Part shown: positions 8,860 through 17,025 of the stretch, piece by piece | Numbering within the stretch: position 1 is the stretch's first letter | How the letters are laid out: each line of letters begins with the position of its first letter | Source of the DNA: a virus | Reading direction: 5' to 3' (one strand) | IMG/VR virus record: IMGVR_UViG_3300023181_000046 | Location: 1 to 41,638 of that record | Length of the DNA: 41,638 nt | The notes under the pieces: generated by a model | Databases searched by the model: none | The model's input: only the letters and a program-made list of their open reading frames with translations | Told to the model about the DNA's origin: nothing | Position numbers and translations under genes: made by a program

Positions 8860-9375
8860 CTAAAAACCGAAAGCCAATTCATAGACTGCGGCAGGGGTTA
8901 AGTTTCCAACGCCTGCCGCAAACCGAACCCACGTATTGCCGCTGATCAACTCAGTCTCATACGAAGTGATGGGAAAGCCGCCGATGGTGATCTTTAGACC
9001 TTGCAGCGCGAGAAGGTAGTTCCCTTGGAATACTGCAAGATATCGCCCACTTGCCGTATCGTTATAGAACGATAGAAGCGTTGTTGCAGCCGTTGGCTGT
9101 GCGCTGATGGAGCCGAAAGCAGGCTGGGGAAGGGTAGCGGCTCCGGTTGAATACCCGACATGCTGCCCGTTCGTTCCCGCTGTCATAGTTATAGGCTGGA
9201 AATTCCAGCTAACCGGCGTGAAGCCCTCAACAATGAACGGAGAGCCCTTGTTATCGAGAACAATAGGAGCGCCAAACCCGTTCGCTGCTATGGACATGAC
9301 CGGCGCATTAACAGCGGTTGGCCGCACTGGCAGGCCGATACCATTGGTTGCGATAACGACAGGAAATCCCGGCAT
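8860..9375 (-). CDS. Tail appendage protein, unknown
   Basis: 171 residues, start ATG overlapping the previous TGA (TGATG). Beta-rich, Gly/Ala/Thr-rich sequence without charged clusters; the N-terminus (GFPVVIATNGIGLPV) is strongly hydrophobic but is not a convincing signal peptide. It sits in a run of fibre-like genes between portal and scaffold. No known domain recognised. Confidence 0.6.
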   Translation of the reverse strand: MPGFPVVIATNGIGLPVRPTAVNAPVMSIAANGFGAPIVLDNKGSPFIVEGFTPVSWNFQPITMTAGTNGQHVGYSTGAATLPQPAFGSISAQPTAATTLLSFYNDTASGRYLAVFQGNYLLALQGLKITIGGFPITSYETELISGNTWVRFAAGVGNLTPAAVYELAFGF

Positions 9376-10088
9376 CAGTTATAAAGCCCCACTGCTGAGT
9401 TGCTATGGATAAGCTGCCACTGAGTTTCTGCGAGGCTATAGATGAACTGGAACAGGAAGGTTTTACCGACAACCGTAGCCGTACGAAGGTTCTCCGGTGT
9501 AAAGGCGGTATAGGCCGCATTCCATGTCAGGGCGCGGATATTCCCGTTATCTCGAATGCGGATGATAAGGGCCTGCCCGTCAACCGGAGCGCCCGTTGGG
9601 GCTGCGATAGTCAATGCCCCGGCCTGCGCCGAAATAGCTGCAACATCGGTATTGTTCGCATTGGGTGTTAGAGTTGCGGTTGTCGCCATGGTAACGACGC
9701 GAGGCGCGAGATAGCTTGGGATAGCTGGGGCACCGACCAAATCCGAATACGCACCGGTAGTGGCAACCGTAGCTAGACCGGAAATAGTGTTTGCGGGCTG
9801 CGTTCCGGTCTGGTTGGCGCGAGCGAAAGCGTCGGCGTTCTTGTTCTGAGGATCGTAAACGCTTTTCTGCATGTCCCCGACACCAGCCGTGGCCCATGCA
9901 ACGTTTAGGTCTGTGTTGTTGGCCTTTGTTAGAACCTGCCCCGTAGTTCCCCCAATGGGGATAGCCTGCGCCATCGTGGCAAGGTCGGTACGGATGACAA
10001 GGTTACGATCCACCACGCCAGCGCCAGGGCCAACGGGAAGGCTTGCGAGATAATCACGGAGGGTACGGCTTGGCAGCGGTTCAGCCAT
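9375..10088 (-). CDS. Tail fibre-like protein
   Basis: 237 residues. The segment GGTTGQVLTKANNTDLNVAW is a repeat found widely in phage and prophage tail fibres (GQVLTK-x-S-x-x-D-x-D-x-x-W). A second widespread fibre motif follows (VYDPQNKNADAFARANQTGT). The C-terminal half is beta-rich (ALIIRIRDNGNIRALTWNAA, typical of fibre/collar domains). It starts two bases after the previous stop. Probable role: host recognition. Confidence 0.75.
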   Translation of the reverse strand: MAEPLPSRTLRDYLASLPVGPGAGVVDRNLVIRTDLATMAQAIPIGGTTGQVLTKANNTDLNVAWATAGVGDMQKSVYDPQNKNADAFARANQTGTQPANTISGLATVATTGAYSDLVGAPAIPSYLAPRVVTMATTATLTPNANNTDVAAISAQAGALTIAAPTGAPVDGQALIIRIRDNGNIRALTWNAAYTAFTPENLRTATVVGKTFLFQFIYSLAETQWQLIHSNSAVGLYN

Positions 10089-10232
10089 TTAGTTCGCCTC
10101 TCCCATGAGATAGTTGCCGTTATCGTCAGTGAGATAAACGCCGTTATCGTCGGTCAACAGCACCATGCCGGGAGGCAGTGACGGGGTGTTGCCGCCGAGA
10201 ATGCCAGGGTAGGCCATCCTCACATTGAGCAT
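10089..10232 (-). CDS. Small tandem-repeat protein (47 aa)
   Basis: Encodes MLNVRMAYPGILGG... followed by a short internal repeat, LTDDNGVY then LTDDNGNY. Starts at 10232 or 10217 are possible; neither has a strong SD. TAA is directly followed by the ATG of the fibre-like gene, and the gene starts 22 bases after the portal stop. No function known; its place suggests a small appendage or attachment peptide. Confidence 0.55.
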   Translation of the reverse strand: MLNVRMAYPGILGGNTPSLPPGMVLLTDDNGVYLTDDNGNYLMGEAN

Positions 10233-10254
10233 TAGACCGCGACGGCCTTTGATC

Positions 10255-12588
10255 CTAACCGCCATTGGTCGGCCCCTTTGGCTTTAGAGCGGCTGCGCGG
10301 GCACTAGCCTCTGCGGCTTCTCTCTGCTGGTCTAGCTGGTCATAGGCTAGCTGCGTATCAATCGCCAACTCTTCGCGCTTGAACTGCTGTTCGGCTGCGA
10401 AGCGCTGATCCTCGGACATTTGGCGCTGCGCCTCTAGAACGGCCTCGGCATCCAGCGACATTTGCGTGGTTCGGGTATCGGCTTCCAGTTGGGCAGTCTC
10501 ACGAGCGACGGCAACCTGTGCATCCAATTCCTTGGCCTGTGCATTCCCCTGCGCCTTGATCTGCTCGGTCTGCGCCGCAACCTGCGGCTTCATTTGGATT
10601 TCCTGCGCCTTGAGTTTAAGTTCCTCACCACGCAAGGCCATCTCGGCGGTCTTATACTGGCCGTCCTGCTGGAGCTTCTGCCCCTCAATCGCAAGCATGC
10701 CTTCCTTGTACTTAGCCTCGGCTGCGTTCTTTTCCGCATCAGGGTTAGGCTGGGGGGGCGTGTTCGCCATAGTATCAATCCATTCATCAATGGACGACAT
10801 GAGGGCGCGAGGGGGGCGATATACGTCCAAGTTCCACTTAAGGATTTCACCAGCAGCAGCCGAACCGCCACTCTGGATCATCGGCATAAGCGCAGTCATG
10901 CCCGTAGCCAGCGCGCCAAGGAACTCGTTGCGCATCTGCTTCTCGGCCATCTCATCGGGATAGATCGTGCTATCCGTCTCGATGTCGAAGATGAATGGGT
11001 CGGTCTTGGTATCGTTGAGAAGTTCCTTGACGTCCTCGACGGTCACAGCAGCAGCGGCTTTCTTCACGGCTTCGGTAGCTTGCGCAATGATCTGCTGCGT
11101 CTGCTGCTGGGCCTGCTGAGCGGCTTCCTGCGCCTTCTGCGGGTCTTGAGTGGCTAGTTCCTCGATCTGGCCTTCAATATCATCGATCTGCTTCTTGGCG
11201 TTGGTCTCGATTTCCTTGATTTCGCGCTTCACTTCCGCATTGGTCGGAAGCTCCATCTGCGCCATCTTCAACAGTGTATCAATGTCGAACTCTTCGGCGA
11301 AGATTTCCACCATCATGCGGCCAGCATCGCGGGCAATACGCTCAAGGCCCTTCACGCGGTCACGGCTGCGGGTTGAGGTGTGCTGGACCTTGATCTGCTG
11401 AGCGCCCAGCGTTTCATTGGGGTCACTATCCCCGCGCTGGATGTCAGCCACGCCAAGAAGCTCTTGGACGTTGCCGATAAGCTCCCGACGTTCCTCAACA
11501 GCCGCTAGGATGGTCGAAGCCACCTGATCGATGGGCAGCCACTCAACCAGCTTGTTGCCATTGCCAAACGCAGCGGCGGGAACGGGAACAAAGATGCTCG
11601 ACGTATCACCCGACCGAATAGCCGTCTCGACAGCATCGCCAATGTCTGTCCCGCCCGGAATAATACCAATGACCCGCAGCAGTTCGGCAAGGTCATGGAT
11701 TTTCTGCGTGAGGAGATTGATCGTCTCAAGCTGTCCCTGGATATAAACCATGTCAGGAACAGGAACGAGGCTACGGCGCTGGCGTGTACCATAGGCAGGC
11801 TCGGGGCACGGGAAAAAGCCATTGAGCTTTAGATGCGGTTCGTCACGCTCCAGAATGTTGGCCAGACCTTCACAAATCCAGATGACCTTCTTTTCGTTCT
11901 TGTCCCAAATTTCCCAGACCGCAGCCTTGTTTACGGTATCCTTGACACCATTGGTGCTGCTGTCCCTAGCTTGCTCAGTGCGCTTTTCGGTGTAAGTCGC
12001 ATCCTCAGACGCACTCTCACCGAACCGCTTGTTCATTTCTTTCTTCGTCAGCCAAGCGCGACGGGCAACCCAACTTACCTCGGTCCACTTGCGAACCGGA
12101 TCATGTGCGAAGTCATCGCGGTCCAAATCCTCAATGCAGACCTTTTCCTCGCCGTCATCCTCATAGCTGACCCAAAGCTGACCACGCGAGTTAATCGCCA
12201 GATCGTCTCTCACGCCAATCATGGACGAATTGATGTTGGTTAGCTCAAAGCCGGAAATGGCTGAACGCTCCAGCAACTCAGCGGTTACGCGCTTAACCGG
12301 GCTGCGATCCTTGAACTTGGTCGTTACAACCGGAACAGGTGGGCGGGAATAGATAGAGGGCTTGATGATTTCCATCGAAGCCCAGAACAGGTCATACTCA
12401 CGATCAACGACTGAGGCTTCGGTTAGCGTAATGCCAGAGAGGCTTTGGAGGCCGGAATACACACGGTCGATCTGGTCGCACCGATGAAACCAGCGGTCAA
12501 ACTCCTTACGATAGCACTCGATGGCCTCAAGGTAAGGAGCCGCTGACTTCGGATCTTTCTTGTGTTCGTCGTCCTCTCCGAACGCCAT
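10255..12588 (-). CDS. Portal protein (P22-like, with long C-terminal barrel)
   Basis: 777 residues, close to the long portal class of P22. The N-terminal core has motifs seen in these portals (WFHRCDQIDRVYSG, DLFWASMEIIKPSIYSRPP, WVARRAWLTKKEMNKRFG). Residues ~480-540 and ~630-770 are long Gln/Ala/Glu coiled coils, matching the alpha-helical barrel that extends into the head in P22. The protein forms the dodecameric DNA channel and docks the terminase. A small gene abuts its start. Confidence 0.85.
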   Translation of the reverse strand: MAFGEDDEHKKDPKSAAPYLEAIECYRKEFDRWFHRCDQIDRVYSGLQSLSGITLTEASVVDREYDLFWASMEIIKPSIYSRPPVPVVTTKFKDRSPVKRVTAELLERSAISGFELTNINSSMIGVRDDLAINSRGQLWVSYEDDGEEKVCIEDLDRDDFAHDPVRKWTEVSWVARRAWLTKKEMNKRFGESASEDATYTEKRTEQARDSSTNGVKDTVNKAAVWEIWDKNEKKVIWICEGLANILERDEPHLKLNGFFPCPEPAYGTRQRRSLVPVPDMVYIQGQLETINLLTQKIHDLAELLRVIGIIPGGTDIGDAVETAIRSGDTSSIFVPVPAAAFGNGNKLVEWLPIDQVASTILAAVEERRELIGNVQELLGVADIQRGDSDPNETLGAQQIKVQHTSTRSRDRVKGLERIARDAGRMMVEIFAEEFDIDTLLKMAQMELPTNAEVKREIKEIETNAKKQIDDIEGQIEELATQDPQKAQEAAQQAQQQTQQIIAQATEAVKKAAAAVTVEDVKELLNDTKTDPFIFDIETDSTIYPDEMAEKQMRNEFLGALATGMTALMPMIQSGGSAAAGEILKWNLDVYRPPRALMSSIDEWIDTMANTPPQPNPDAEKNAAEAKYKEGMLAIEGQKLQQDGQYKTAEMALRGEELKLKAQEIQMKPQVAAQTEQIKAQGNAQAKELDAQVAVARETAQLEADTRTTQMSLDAEAVLEAQRQMSEDQRFAAEQQFKREELAIDTQLAYDQLDQQREAAEASARAAALKPKGPTNGG

Positions 12589-12720
12589 TTATCGGCTTCC
12601 AATCTTTGACATTGGATACCCCATAGCGCGGCAGTTCTGTTCAATTGCGGCGGTCATTGACTGAATTGCGGTCAATCCAGGCTTCATCTCGACCGTGACG
12701 GTACTCCACATGTGCCGCAT
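12589..12720 (-). CDS. Small hypothetical protein upstream of portal (43 aa)
   Basis: The ATG at 12720 follows the TAA of the Ig-like gene without a gap, and its TAA directly precedes the portal ATG. The sequence begins MRHMWSTVTVEMKPGLTAI and is amphipathic. No family known; the seamless packing on both sides supports it as a real gene. Confidence 0.55.
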   Translation of the reverse strand: MRHMWSTVTVEMKPGLTAIQSMTAAIEQNCRAMGYPMSKIGSR

Positions 12721-13236
12721 TTACGCAATCACTGCTGCTGTCGGGTTGCTCGTAGCATCTGCCGTGCCATTCGTATTCGTTGCCGAGACAACAACGCGGA
12801 TAAGCTTGCCAATGTCTCCAATGACGGGAACATAGGTTACGCCAGTGGCAGCAGGGATAGTCACGTTATCGGCGGTCCAGCGGCGGGCGTAGGTATTGCC
12901 AGTGCCCTTCCATGTGCCCGTAGTGCTGGTGAGCGTCTGGCCAACCTGAGCGGTGCCTGTGATCGTTGGGCGCACGGTATTGAGGGGCGTACTGACAGCC
13001 TTGGCTACGATAACAGCGACGGCAGGGACAAATGAACCCTCAGCAAGCAGGCCGGGAGAGATAGTGCCTGCCGTAATACCGCCCGCGAGGTTCTTTGCAT
13101 CCTCGGGGACCAAGCCAACTTCGAGCAGCATGTTGATGTTGCCCGTACCCGCTGCTATCTGCCGCTGGATTTCCATCCCAAGCTCTGCGGCGACACCAAG
13201 GGTTTGCAGGCTTTGGGCTAGGTCAAATACTGGCAT
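12721..13236 (-). CDS. Structural protein with C-terminal Ig-like (bacterial surface repeat) domain
   Basis: 171 residues from ATG 13236. Residues 1-75 are an Ala/Gly-rich helical head region (MPVFDLAQSLQTLGVAAELG). Residues ~85-171 match the surface-repeat pattern P-T-I-x-G-T-x-x-V-G-Q-T-L-T ... G-T-W-x-G ... D-x-G-K-x-I-R-V-V-V-x-A-T-N, an Ig-like fold common in phage head and tail proteins that may bind surface carbohydrates. It lies just downstream of its own putative promoter and a terminator, so it starts a new late sub-unit. Confidence 0.75.
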   Translation of the reverse strand: MPVFDLAQSLQTLGVAAELGMEIQRQIAAGTGNINMLLEVGLVPEDAKNLAGGITAGTISPGLLAEGSFVPAVAVIVAKAVSTPLNTVRPTITGTAQVGQTLTSTTGTWKGTGNTYARRWTADNVTIPAATGVTYVPVIGDIGKLIRVVVSATNTNGTADATSNPTAAVIA

Positions 13237-13264
13237 TGGTCCACCTATGACGAACAGTGCGGGG

Positions 13265-13293
13265 ATATTAACCCACAAATACGAACGACACAA
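13265..13293 (-). promoter_or_regulatory. Putative sigma70-type promoter for portal/head genes
   Basis: On the minus strand TTGTGT, a 17-base spacer and TAATAT lie about 30 bases upstream of the Ig-like gene start and just after a terminator. The -35 box is weak (3 of 6) and the -10 fair. Spacing and context support it. Confidence 0.45.
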
Positions 13294-13299
13294 GGCAAA

Positions 13300-13331
13300 G
13301 GAAAACCCCTCACGCTGTTACACGCAAGGGG
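13300..13331 (-). terminator. Leftward intrinsic terminator
   Basis: On the minus strand CCCCT pairs with AGGGG around a 16-base loop, followed by TTTTCC. It separates the terminase-side genes from the portal-side genes and precedes a putative promoter. Confidence 0.55.
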
Positions 13332-13365
13332 CTGGCAGGTTTCGATTGGCTCCGCAGCCTACCGA

Positions 13366-13770
13366 TTACAGCTTATCAGCAACGCCACCCTTGCGTCCAT
13401 TGTTATCATGGTCGAGGGGGTCGCGCTTAACCCGGTTGTCTACGGGGTCAGCGTCGGGCGCAGGCTTATCCTGCTTGACCTTGTTCTGATCACTGGCCTT
13501 CTCAGGCTTGGTCAGCTTGGAGTTCGTATCATCGCCAACCGCAGCCTTTTCAGCAAAGCCGTACTGGTTCCGATTAAGCTGGGTATGGAACGTCTGAAGC
13601 TCGGGCTTCTGGCCCTGCGTGTTCTTCATGCGCTCATTGGCATGATCGGCTTCGTACTGTTCGACCTTGCGGCGGTCAGCGTCGGAAATGTCTGAGGGCA
13701 GAGTGGACAGATCGCCGGGGATATAGCCGCCGGTTTTGAGGTCTTCGATGAACTTGTCACGAGTGGTCAT
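13366..13770 (-). CDS. Hypothetical charged protein
   Basis: 134 residues from ATG 13770 with SD AAGGAG. The N-terminus (MTTRDKFIEDLKTGGYIPGD) is helical; the C-terminal half is a lysine/aspartate-rich, probably disordered tail (DNRVKRDPLDHDNNGRKGGV). It lies between terminase and portal. Possible roles are packaging accessory or minor head protein; there is no motif to decide. Confidence 0.6.
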   Translation of the reverse strand: MTTRDKFIEDLKTGGYIPGDLSTLPSDISDADRRKVEQYEADHANERMKNTQGQKPELQTFHTQLNRNQYGFAEKAAVGDDTNSKLTKPEKASDQNKVKQDKPAPDADPVDNRVKRDPLDHDNNGRKGGVADKL

Positions 13771-14053
13771 CTGAATTCTCCTTGGAGTTAGGTGGAGTGA
13801 TAACGGCCTCAGCCCGCTCATGTTCCAGCCATTTTCGCGCCAGAGCCTGGAAGTTATGTGTCTCGTCCATCTCTGCCCGCTGTTTATACGCCTGCGCCAG
13901 CCCTTTATCCGCGAGATACTCGCTATAATCATCTGGCGTGTTGATCTGATACACTCGATTGGGTGCGGCCCTAAAGGCCCTCTCTATCTCTACGAGATAG
14001 CTGTTGTGTTCAGAGCTGCTAATCATATCCGTCTCCCGCCCTTCTTTGTTCAT
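13757..14053 (-). CDS. Hypothetical protein between terminase and portal
   Basis: 98 residues, start overlapping the previous stop (ATGA). Helical and acidic with aromatic patches (DDYSEYLADKGLAQAYKQRA, FQALARKWLEHE). It overlaps the next gene by 14 bases. No family recognised. Confidence 0.6.
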   Translation of the reverse strand: MNKEGRETDMISSSEHNSYLVEIERAFRAAPNRVYQINTPDDYSEYLADKGLAQAYKQRAEMDETHNFQALARKWLEHERAEAVITPPNSKENSDDHS

Positions 14054-14274
14054 ATGCCCGCCTCATGCATGGCTTCGTCCGCGCTTTCACGAGCGGCGCG
14101 AATTAACACGTCAACAACGCCATCATCGCCCCGCTCAAAATCAGTAAGCGTTATAGGCACAGCAAGAACTTGCTCCTTATCGTTCCTAAATGGGCTTGTT
14201 GCGATATACCCCTCGGGGACCTCATGAATGTACCAGCCCGGAAACGCCACTTCGATCTTGTCCTGAATTTTCAT
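14050..14274 (-). CDS. Small hypothetical protein after large terminase
   Basis: 74 residues (MKIQDKIEVAFPGWYIHEVP start), coupled by ATGA to the terminase stop and to the next gene. It has a beta N-terminal half and a helical acidic C-terminus (DVLIRAARESADEAMHEAGI). No recognised domain; the tight coupling hints at a packaging-related role. Confidence 0.58.
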   Translation of the reverse strand: MKIQDKIEVAFPGWYIHEVPEGYIATSPFRNDKEQVLAVPITLTDFERGDDGVVDVLIRAARESADEAMHEAGI

Positions 14275-15851
14275 ATTCTCCGTCCACCCTTCTTCGTTCT
14301 CTTGCGCTCTTCGTATGTTGGCACCCTGGATTTGCCGTAGTTCTTCGGGTCTATAACCTCGGCTGGCGATGGCAATGGCTTTCCGGCCAGCATGCGATCA
14401 ATCAACTGACCAACCAACCCCAAGGCGTCTACCTGATCGTCATGGACGCCAACGGGGAAACTCATCATCTCACTAATCAGGTCTGAGATAAAGGGCGCAT
14501 CCTTGTGAATGTAGAGGCCACGCGTTGCAATCAGACCCCGGAATGACTGCGCACGAATGGCCTTGTCGCCTCTGGTGGGGAACTGCTCTCTTGCCACGTA
14601 AGCCCCACGGCTAAGCTGCGCTCGTGTGAGGAACGGGCCAACGCCAGATTTGATCTGCCCTGTTTCCTCAGCCCAGCCTATCGGGGACCATTTCAGCACA
14701 AGGTCACAGAACGCCTCAACCCACACATCCGAACTTGCCTGCGCCCGCCATAGATCGAGCAGCCACGGCTTACCCTCTGGATCGAGGCCAACAGCGGCGT
14801 GGACCGTATAATCACCACCGTCACTTGTCACGGCATAGTCAGAGCCGCCATAGACGCGCATAGACGCTCTATCGGGCAGGCTGTCGGCTAGGTGTATCCA
14901 TTCTCGTTTGAAATAGTCGCCGGTATCAGGTGATGGCCGCTGTTGAAACAAAGCCGACCATGTGCGCGGCAGTCTCTCGAACTTGGCCCAATGGCTTGCG
15001 GGAAACCACTCAGGCCAGATGTAATCGCCAATCTCACGGCCTAGAGGATCGTCAGAGCGCTCACACTTAGCCGCGAGACAGATAACCTCCCAATCTTCAC
15101 CGTCACGGCCATGAATAATCCCGCTCTCGCCTGCATAGTTCTCGGGCAGGATTGACCCGCTTAGATCGCCATTGTGCCAGCGGGTGTTGATGATGATCAG
15201 CGACCCTCCGGGCTTGAGGCGCGTTAGAACGCTTTCCTCATACTCGGCAATGGTTCTCTCTCGAATAACCTCACTGTCAGCATCCTGACGGCCCTTGAAC
15301 GGATCATCCACCACAACGCAATCAGCACGGTTGCCGGTGATGCCAGACAGGATGCCGCCTGACATGTATTCAGAGCCATTGCCCAACGCCCATTCATCAG
15401 CCGCCGCGCTCTCAGCAGACAAAGCCGTGCCGAACAGTGTGGTATATTTGGGCTGCTTGATGATCGAGCGGGTACGTCGCCCAAACTTGCGGGCCATGTC
15501 CGAACCGTAGGACACGCCAATCATGCGGTAGTTCGGTATCTTCCCCATGATCCACGAAGGCGCAACGACACTGCCATATGTGGACTTTGCGCTGCCAGGG
15601 GGCATTAGGAGCATGAGCCTGCCGTTGGGCTTCTCAATGCATCGCTGAATAGCGTCTAGGGCTAGGATGTGATGCTCGGCTAGTTCCGTCTCAACGTGAG
15701 CGTTAGCCGTGTCGGAGTTTTCGTCCTGCTCTACTAGAGGCGCACCAGGAACATCAATGTACCGTGCGTACTCAGTTAAGCTTCGACGGGCTCGGCGGCG
15801 TCTCAGTAGCTCCTGCGCTGCTTCCTGCTGCGATGGCTTCAAGTTCATCAT
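14271..15851 (-). CDS. terL: Terminase large subunit
   Basis: 526 residues. The ATPase domain shows a Walker A variant (MPPGSAKST, residues ~83-91) and Walker B (CVVVDDP, ~178-184), with a coupling segment IINTRWHNGDLSG (~228-240) typical of phage terminases. The C-terminal nuclease domain has GGSDYAVTSDGGDYT and VHDDQVDAL, which supply acidic metal ligands. The enzyme cuts concatemeric DNA and drives packaging through the portal. The start at 15851 overlaps the upstream putative small subunit by 80 bases, an unusually long overlap, but no later good start precedes Walker A. Confidence 0.93.
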   Translation of the reverse strand: MMNLKPSQQEAAQELLRRRRARRSLTEYARYIDVPGAPLVEQDENSDTANAHVETELAEHHILALDAIQRCIEKPNGRLMLLMPPGSAKSTYGSVVAPSWIMGKIPNYRMIGVSYGSDMARKFGRRTRSIIKQPKYTTLFGTALSAESAAADEWALGNGSEYMSGGILSGITGNRADCVVVDDPFKGRQDADSEVIRERTIAEYEESVLTRLKPGGSLIIINTRWHNGDLSGSILPENYAGESGIIHGRDGEDWEVICLAAKCERSDDPLGREIGDYIWPEWFPASHWAKFERLPRTWSALFQQRPSPDTGDYFKREWIHLADSLPDRASMRVYGGSDYAVTSDGGDYTVHAAVGLDPEGKPWLLDLWRAQASSDVWVEAFCDLVLKWSPIGWAEETGQIKSGVGPFLTRAQLSRGAYVAREQFPTRGDKAIRAQSFRGLIATRGLYIHKDAPFISDLISEMMSFPVGVHDDQVDALGLVGQLIDRMLAGKPLPSPAEVIDPKNYGKSRVPTYEERKRTKKGGRRI

Positions 15852-16086
15852 CCGTTAGCGCATTGAGCCGGGACTGGATAACGCCGCTCAACTCTACCTG
15901 CTGCATTGGCTTGCCGTCTACTCGGTCGGCTACTTCCTTGATAGCCCAGCTTTCACCCTCTAGGGCTTTGGACACAAGAACTTCAGCCACTTCCCGTAGC
16001 TTTGTCTCACCTGTAGCGCCCTTTGCCGTCAGGGCAATGTTGAGCATATTGGCGAATGATTTCTCTTTGGGTGGGCGTCCGGCCAT
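15772..16086 (-). CDS. terS: Putative terminase small subunit
   Basis: 104 residues from ATG 16086 (SD TAGGTGA; GTG at 16095 also possible). MAGRPPKEKSFANMLNIAL, followed by a helical segment (LREVAEVLVSKALEGESWAI) and KEVADRVDGKPMQQVE, fits the DUF5681-like DNA-binding proteins that sit before large terminase genes. Function: recognising the packaging site and loading the large subunit. It overlaps that gene by 80 bases. Assignment rests on position and family style. Confidence 0.65.
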   Translation of the reverse strand: MAGRPPKEKSFANMLNIALTAKGATGETKLREVAEVLVSKALEGESWAIKEVADRVDGKPMQQVELSGVIQSRLNALTDDELEAIAAGSSAGATETPPSPSKLN

Positions 16087-16095
16087 TAAATTCAC

Positions 16096-16338
16096 CTAGC
16101 CTTTTGTAATGTTATCACGTTTCTCCTCGATTGATACGCCCATGATCTCGATGTACCCGTACTCTGGTCGTGGCTTTGAAGCTGTACGGCGGATATCACG
16201 TTGAGACATCAGAAACCACAGATGGTCTAGCGTTTTCTGGTCGGTCTCTATAGACTTAATCGACCCAAGGCGCAGCATCTGCTCGATACACTGCGTCCAT
16301 TGCGTTAGCAGATCGGCTTTGGTGTTAGACCCGTTCAT
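16096..16338 (-). CDS. Hypothetical protein upstream of terminase
   Basis: 80 residues (MNGSNTKADLLTQWTQCIEQ start), mostly helical, ending just before the small terminase. ATGA overlap with the gene before it. No family recognised. Confidence 0.55.
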   Translation of the reverse strand: MNGSNTKADLLTQWTQCIEQMLRLGSIKSIETDQKTLDHLWFLMSQRDIRRTASKPRPEYGYIEIMGVSIEEKRDNITKG

Positions 16339-16526
16339 TCTCGTTGCCCTTCTTTTAGTTTAGCTCGACGGTTTGCTTCGTCTGATGCACGGAAATGGAG
16401 GATTGCAGCTTTCGCCATCTCAACATATCGATTACGGGCCGCGTCTCCAACTTTGAAGCGGCTCCAGTCATCTTTAGGCCAGTCCACGCTGAACATCATG
16501 ACCGCCAAGTCATCCACTTCAGTCAT
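16335..16526 (-). CDS. Small hypothetical protein
   Basis: 63 residues (MTEVDDLAVMMFSVDWPKDD start) with a Trp/Asp-rich middle (WPKDDWSRFKVGDAARNRYV) and a basic helical C-terminus (RRAKLKEGQRE). ATGA-coupled to the following gene. This pattern recurs in alphaproteobacterial phage hypothetical proteins, but I know no function. Confidence 0.55.
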   Translation of the reverse strand: MTEVDDLAVMMFSVDWPKDDWSRFKVGDAARNRYVEMAKAAILHFRASDEANRRAKLKEGQRE

Positions 16527-16535
16527 TTTGCTTCC

Positions 16536-16787
16536 TCATTCCTTTCCACTGTGTGGGTTTTCGAACTTGTAACGCCCACTCAGCCATATCGCTCGATACA
16601 TGAAGCTTATCCACACAACGAAGCAAAACGGGCCAGTGAACAAGAAGGCCCCGAAACATGCCACGGCGGCATAAGGAGCCATGTCGTCCATGTACTCCGC
16701 AGCCATTCCCTTGTACCAAAATACGGCTATAAGCACCCACATCGACAGGATAATTGGGATAATTACCCAAATGAACGTATCACCCAT
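16536..16787 (-). CDS. Small two-span membrane protein
   Basis: 83 residues. Hydrophobic segments at ~5-24 (FIWVIIPIILSMWVLIAVFW) and ~42-66 (AACFGAFLFTGPFCFVVWISF), with a polar C-terminus. The start overlaps the previous stop by 8 bases. A DnaA-box-like 9-mer (TTATCCACA) lies inside it at 16607-16615. Role unknown; position just before the late genes could fit host take-over or exclusion. Confidence 0.6.
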   Translation of the reverse strand: MGDTFIWVIIPIILSMWVLIAVFWYKGMAAEYMDDMAPYAAVACFGAFLFTGPFCFVVWISFMYRAIWLSGRYKFENPHSGKE

Positions 16788-17025
16788 CCTGTTTCCCCTC
16801 CTTGCATCTAGCCCAGGATTTCCAGACTATTTCTCCACCCACCCACAAGACCAATCCTTCTGGCCACTCCTCAAGGCGTACGACGCCCAAACTTTCCATG
16901 TATCGAAGGCTCTCATAAAGCTTTCTCACCTCCACTTCAGGAAAGAAGTGCTCTTTGAGAGCCTCGGCAGCACGGAACGTTTCATCAAACCGCTTTTGGG
17001 GCGATCCAAGGCTTCCATCACCCAT
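16780..17025 (-). CDS. Hypothetical protein
   Basis: 81 residues (MGDGSLGSPQKRFDETFRAA start), helical then beta (VVRLEEWPEGLVLWVGGEIV). It overlaps both neighbours by 8 bases, arguing that all three are translated. No family recognised. Confidence 0.55.
   Translation of the reverse strand: MGDGSLGSPQKRFDETFRAAEALKEHFFPEVEVRKLYESLRYMESLGVVRLEEWPEGLVLWVGGEIVWKSWARCKEGKQDG

Noticed and set aside
10462-11157. 231-codon plus-strand frame opposite the portal gene
   Set aside because: Leu-rich shadow of the Gln/Ala coiled-coil region of the portal; no start signal.
16607-16615. Perfect DnaA box TTATCCACA
   Set aside because: Single copy inside a coding gene with no cluster or AT-rich region nearby; one match is expected by chance at this genome size.
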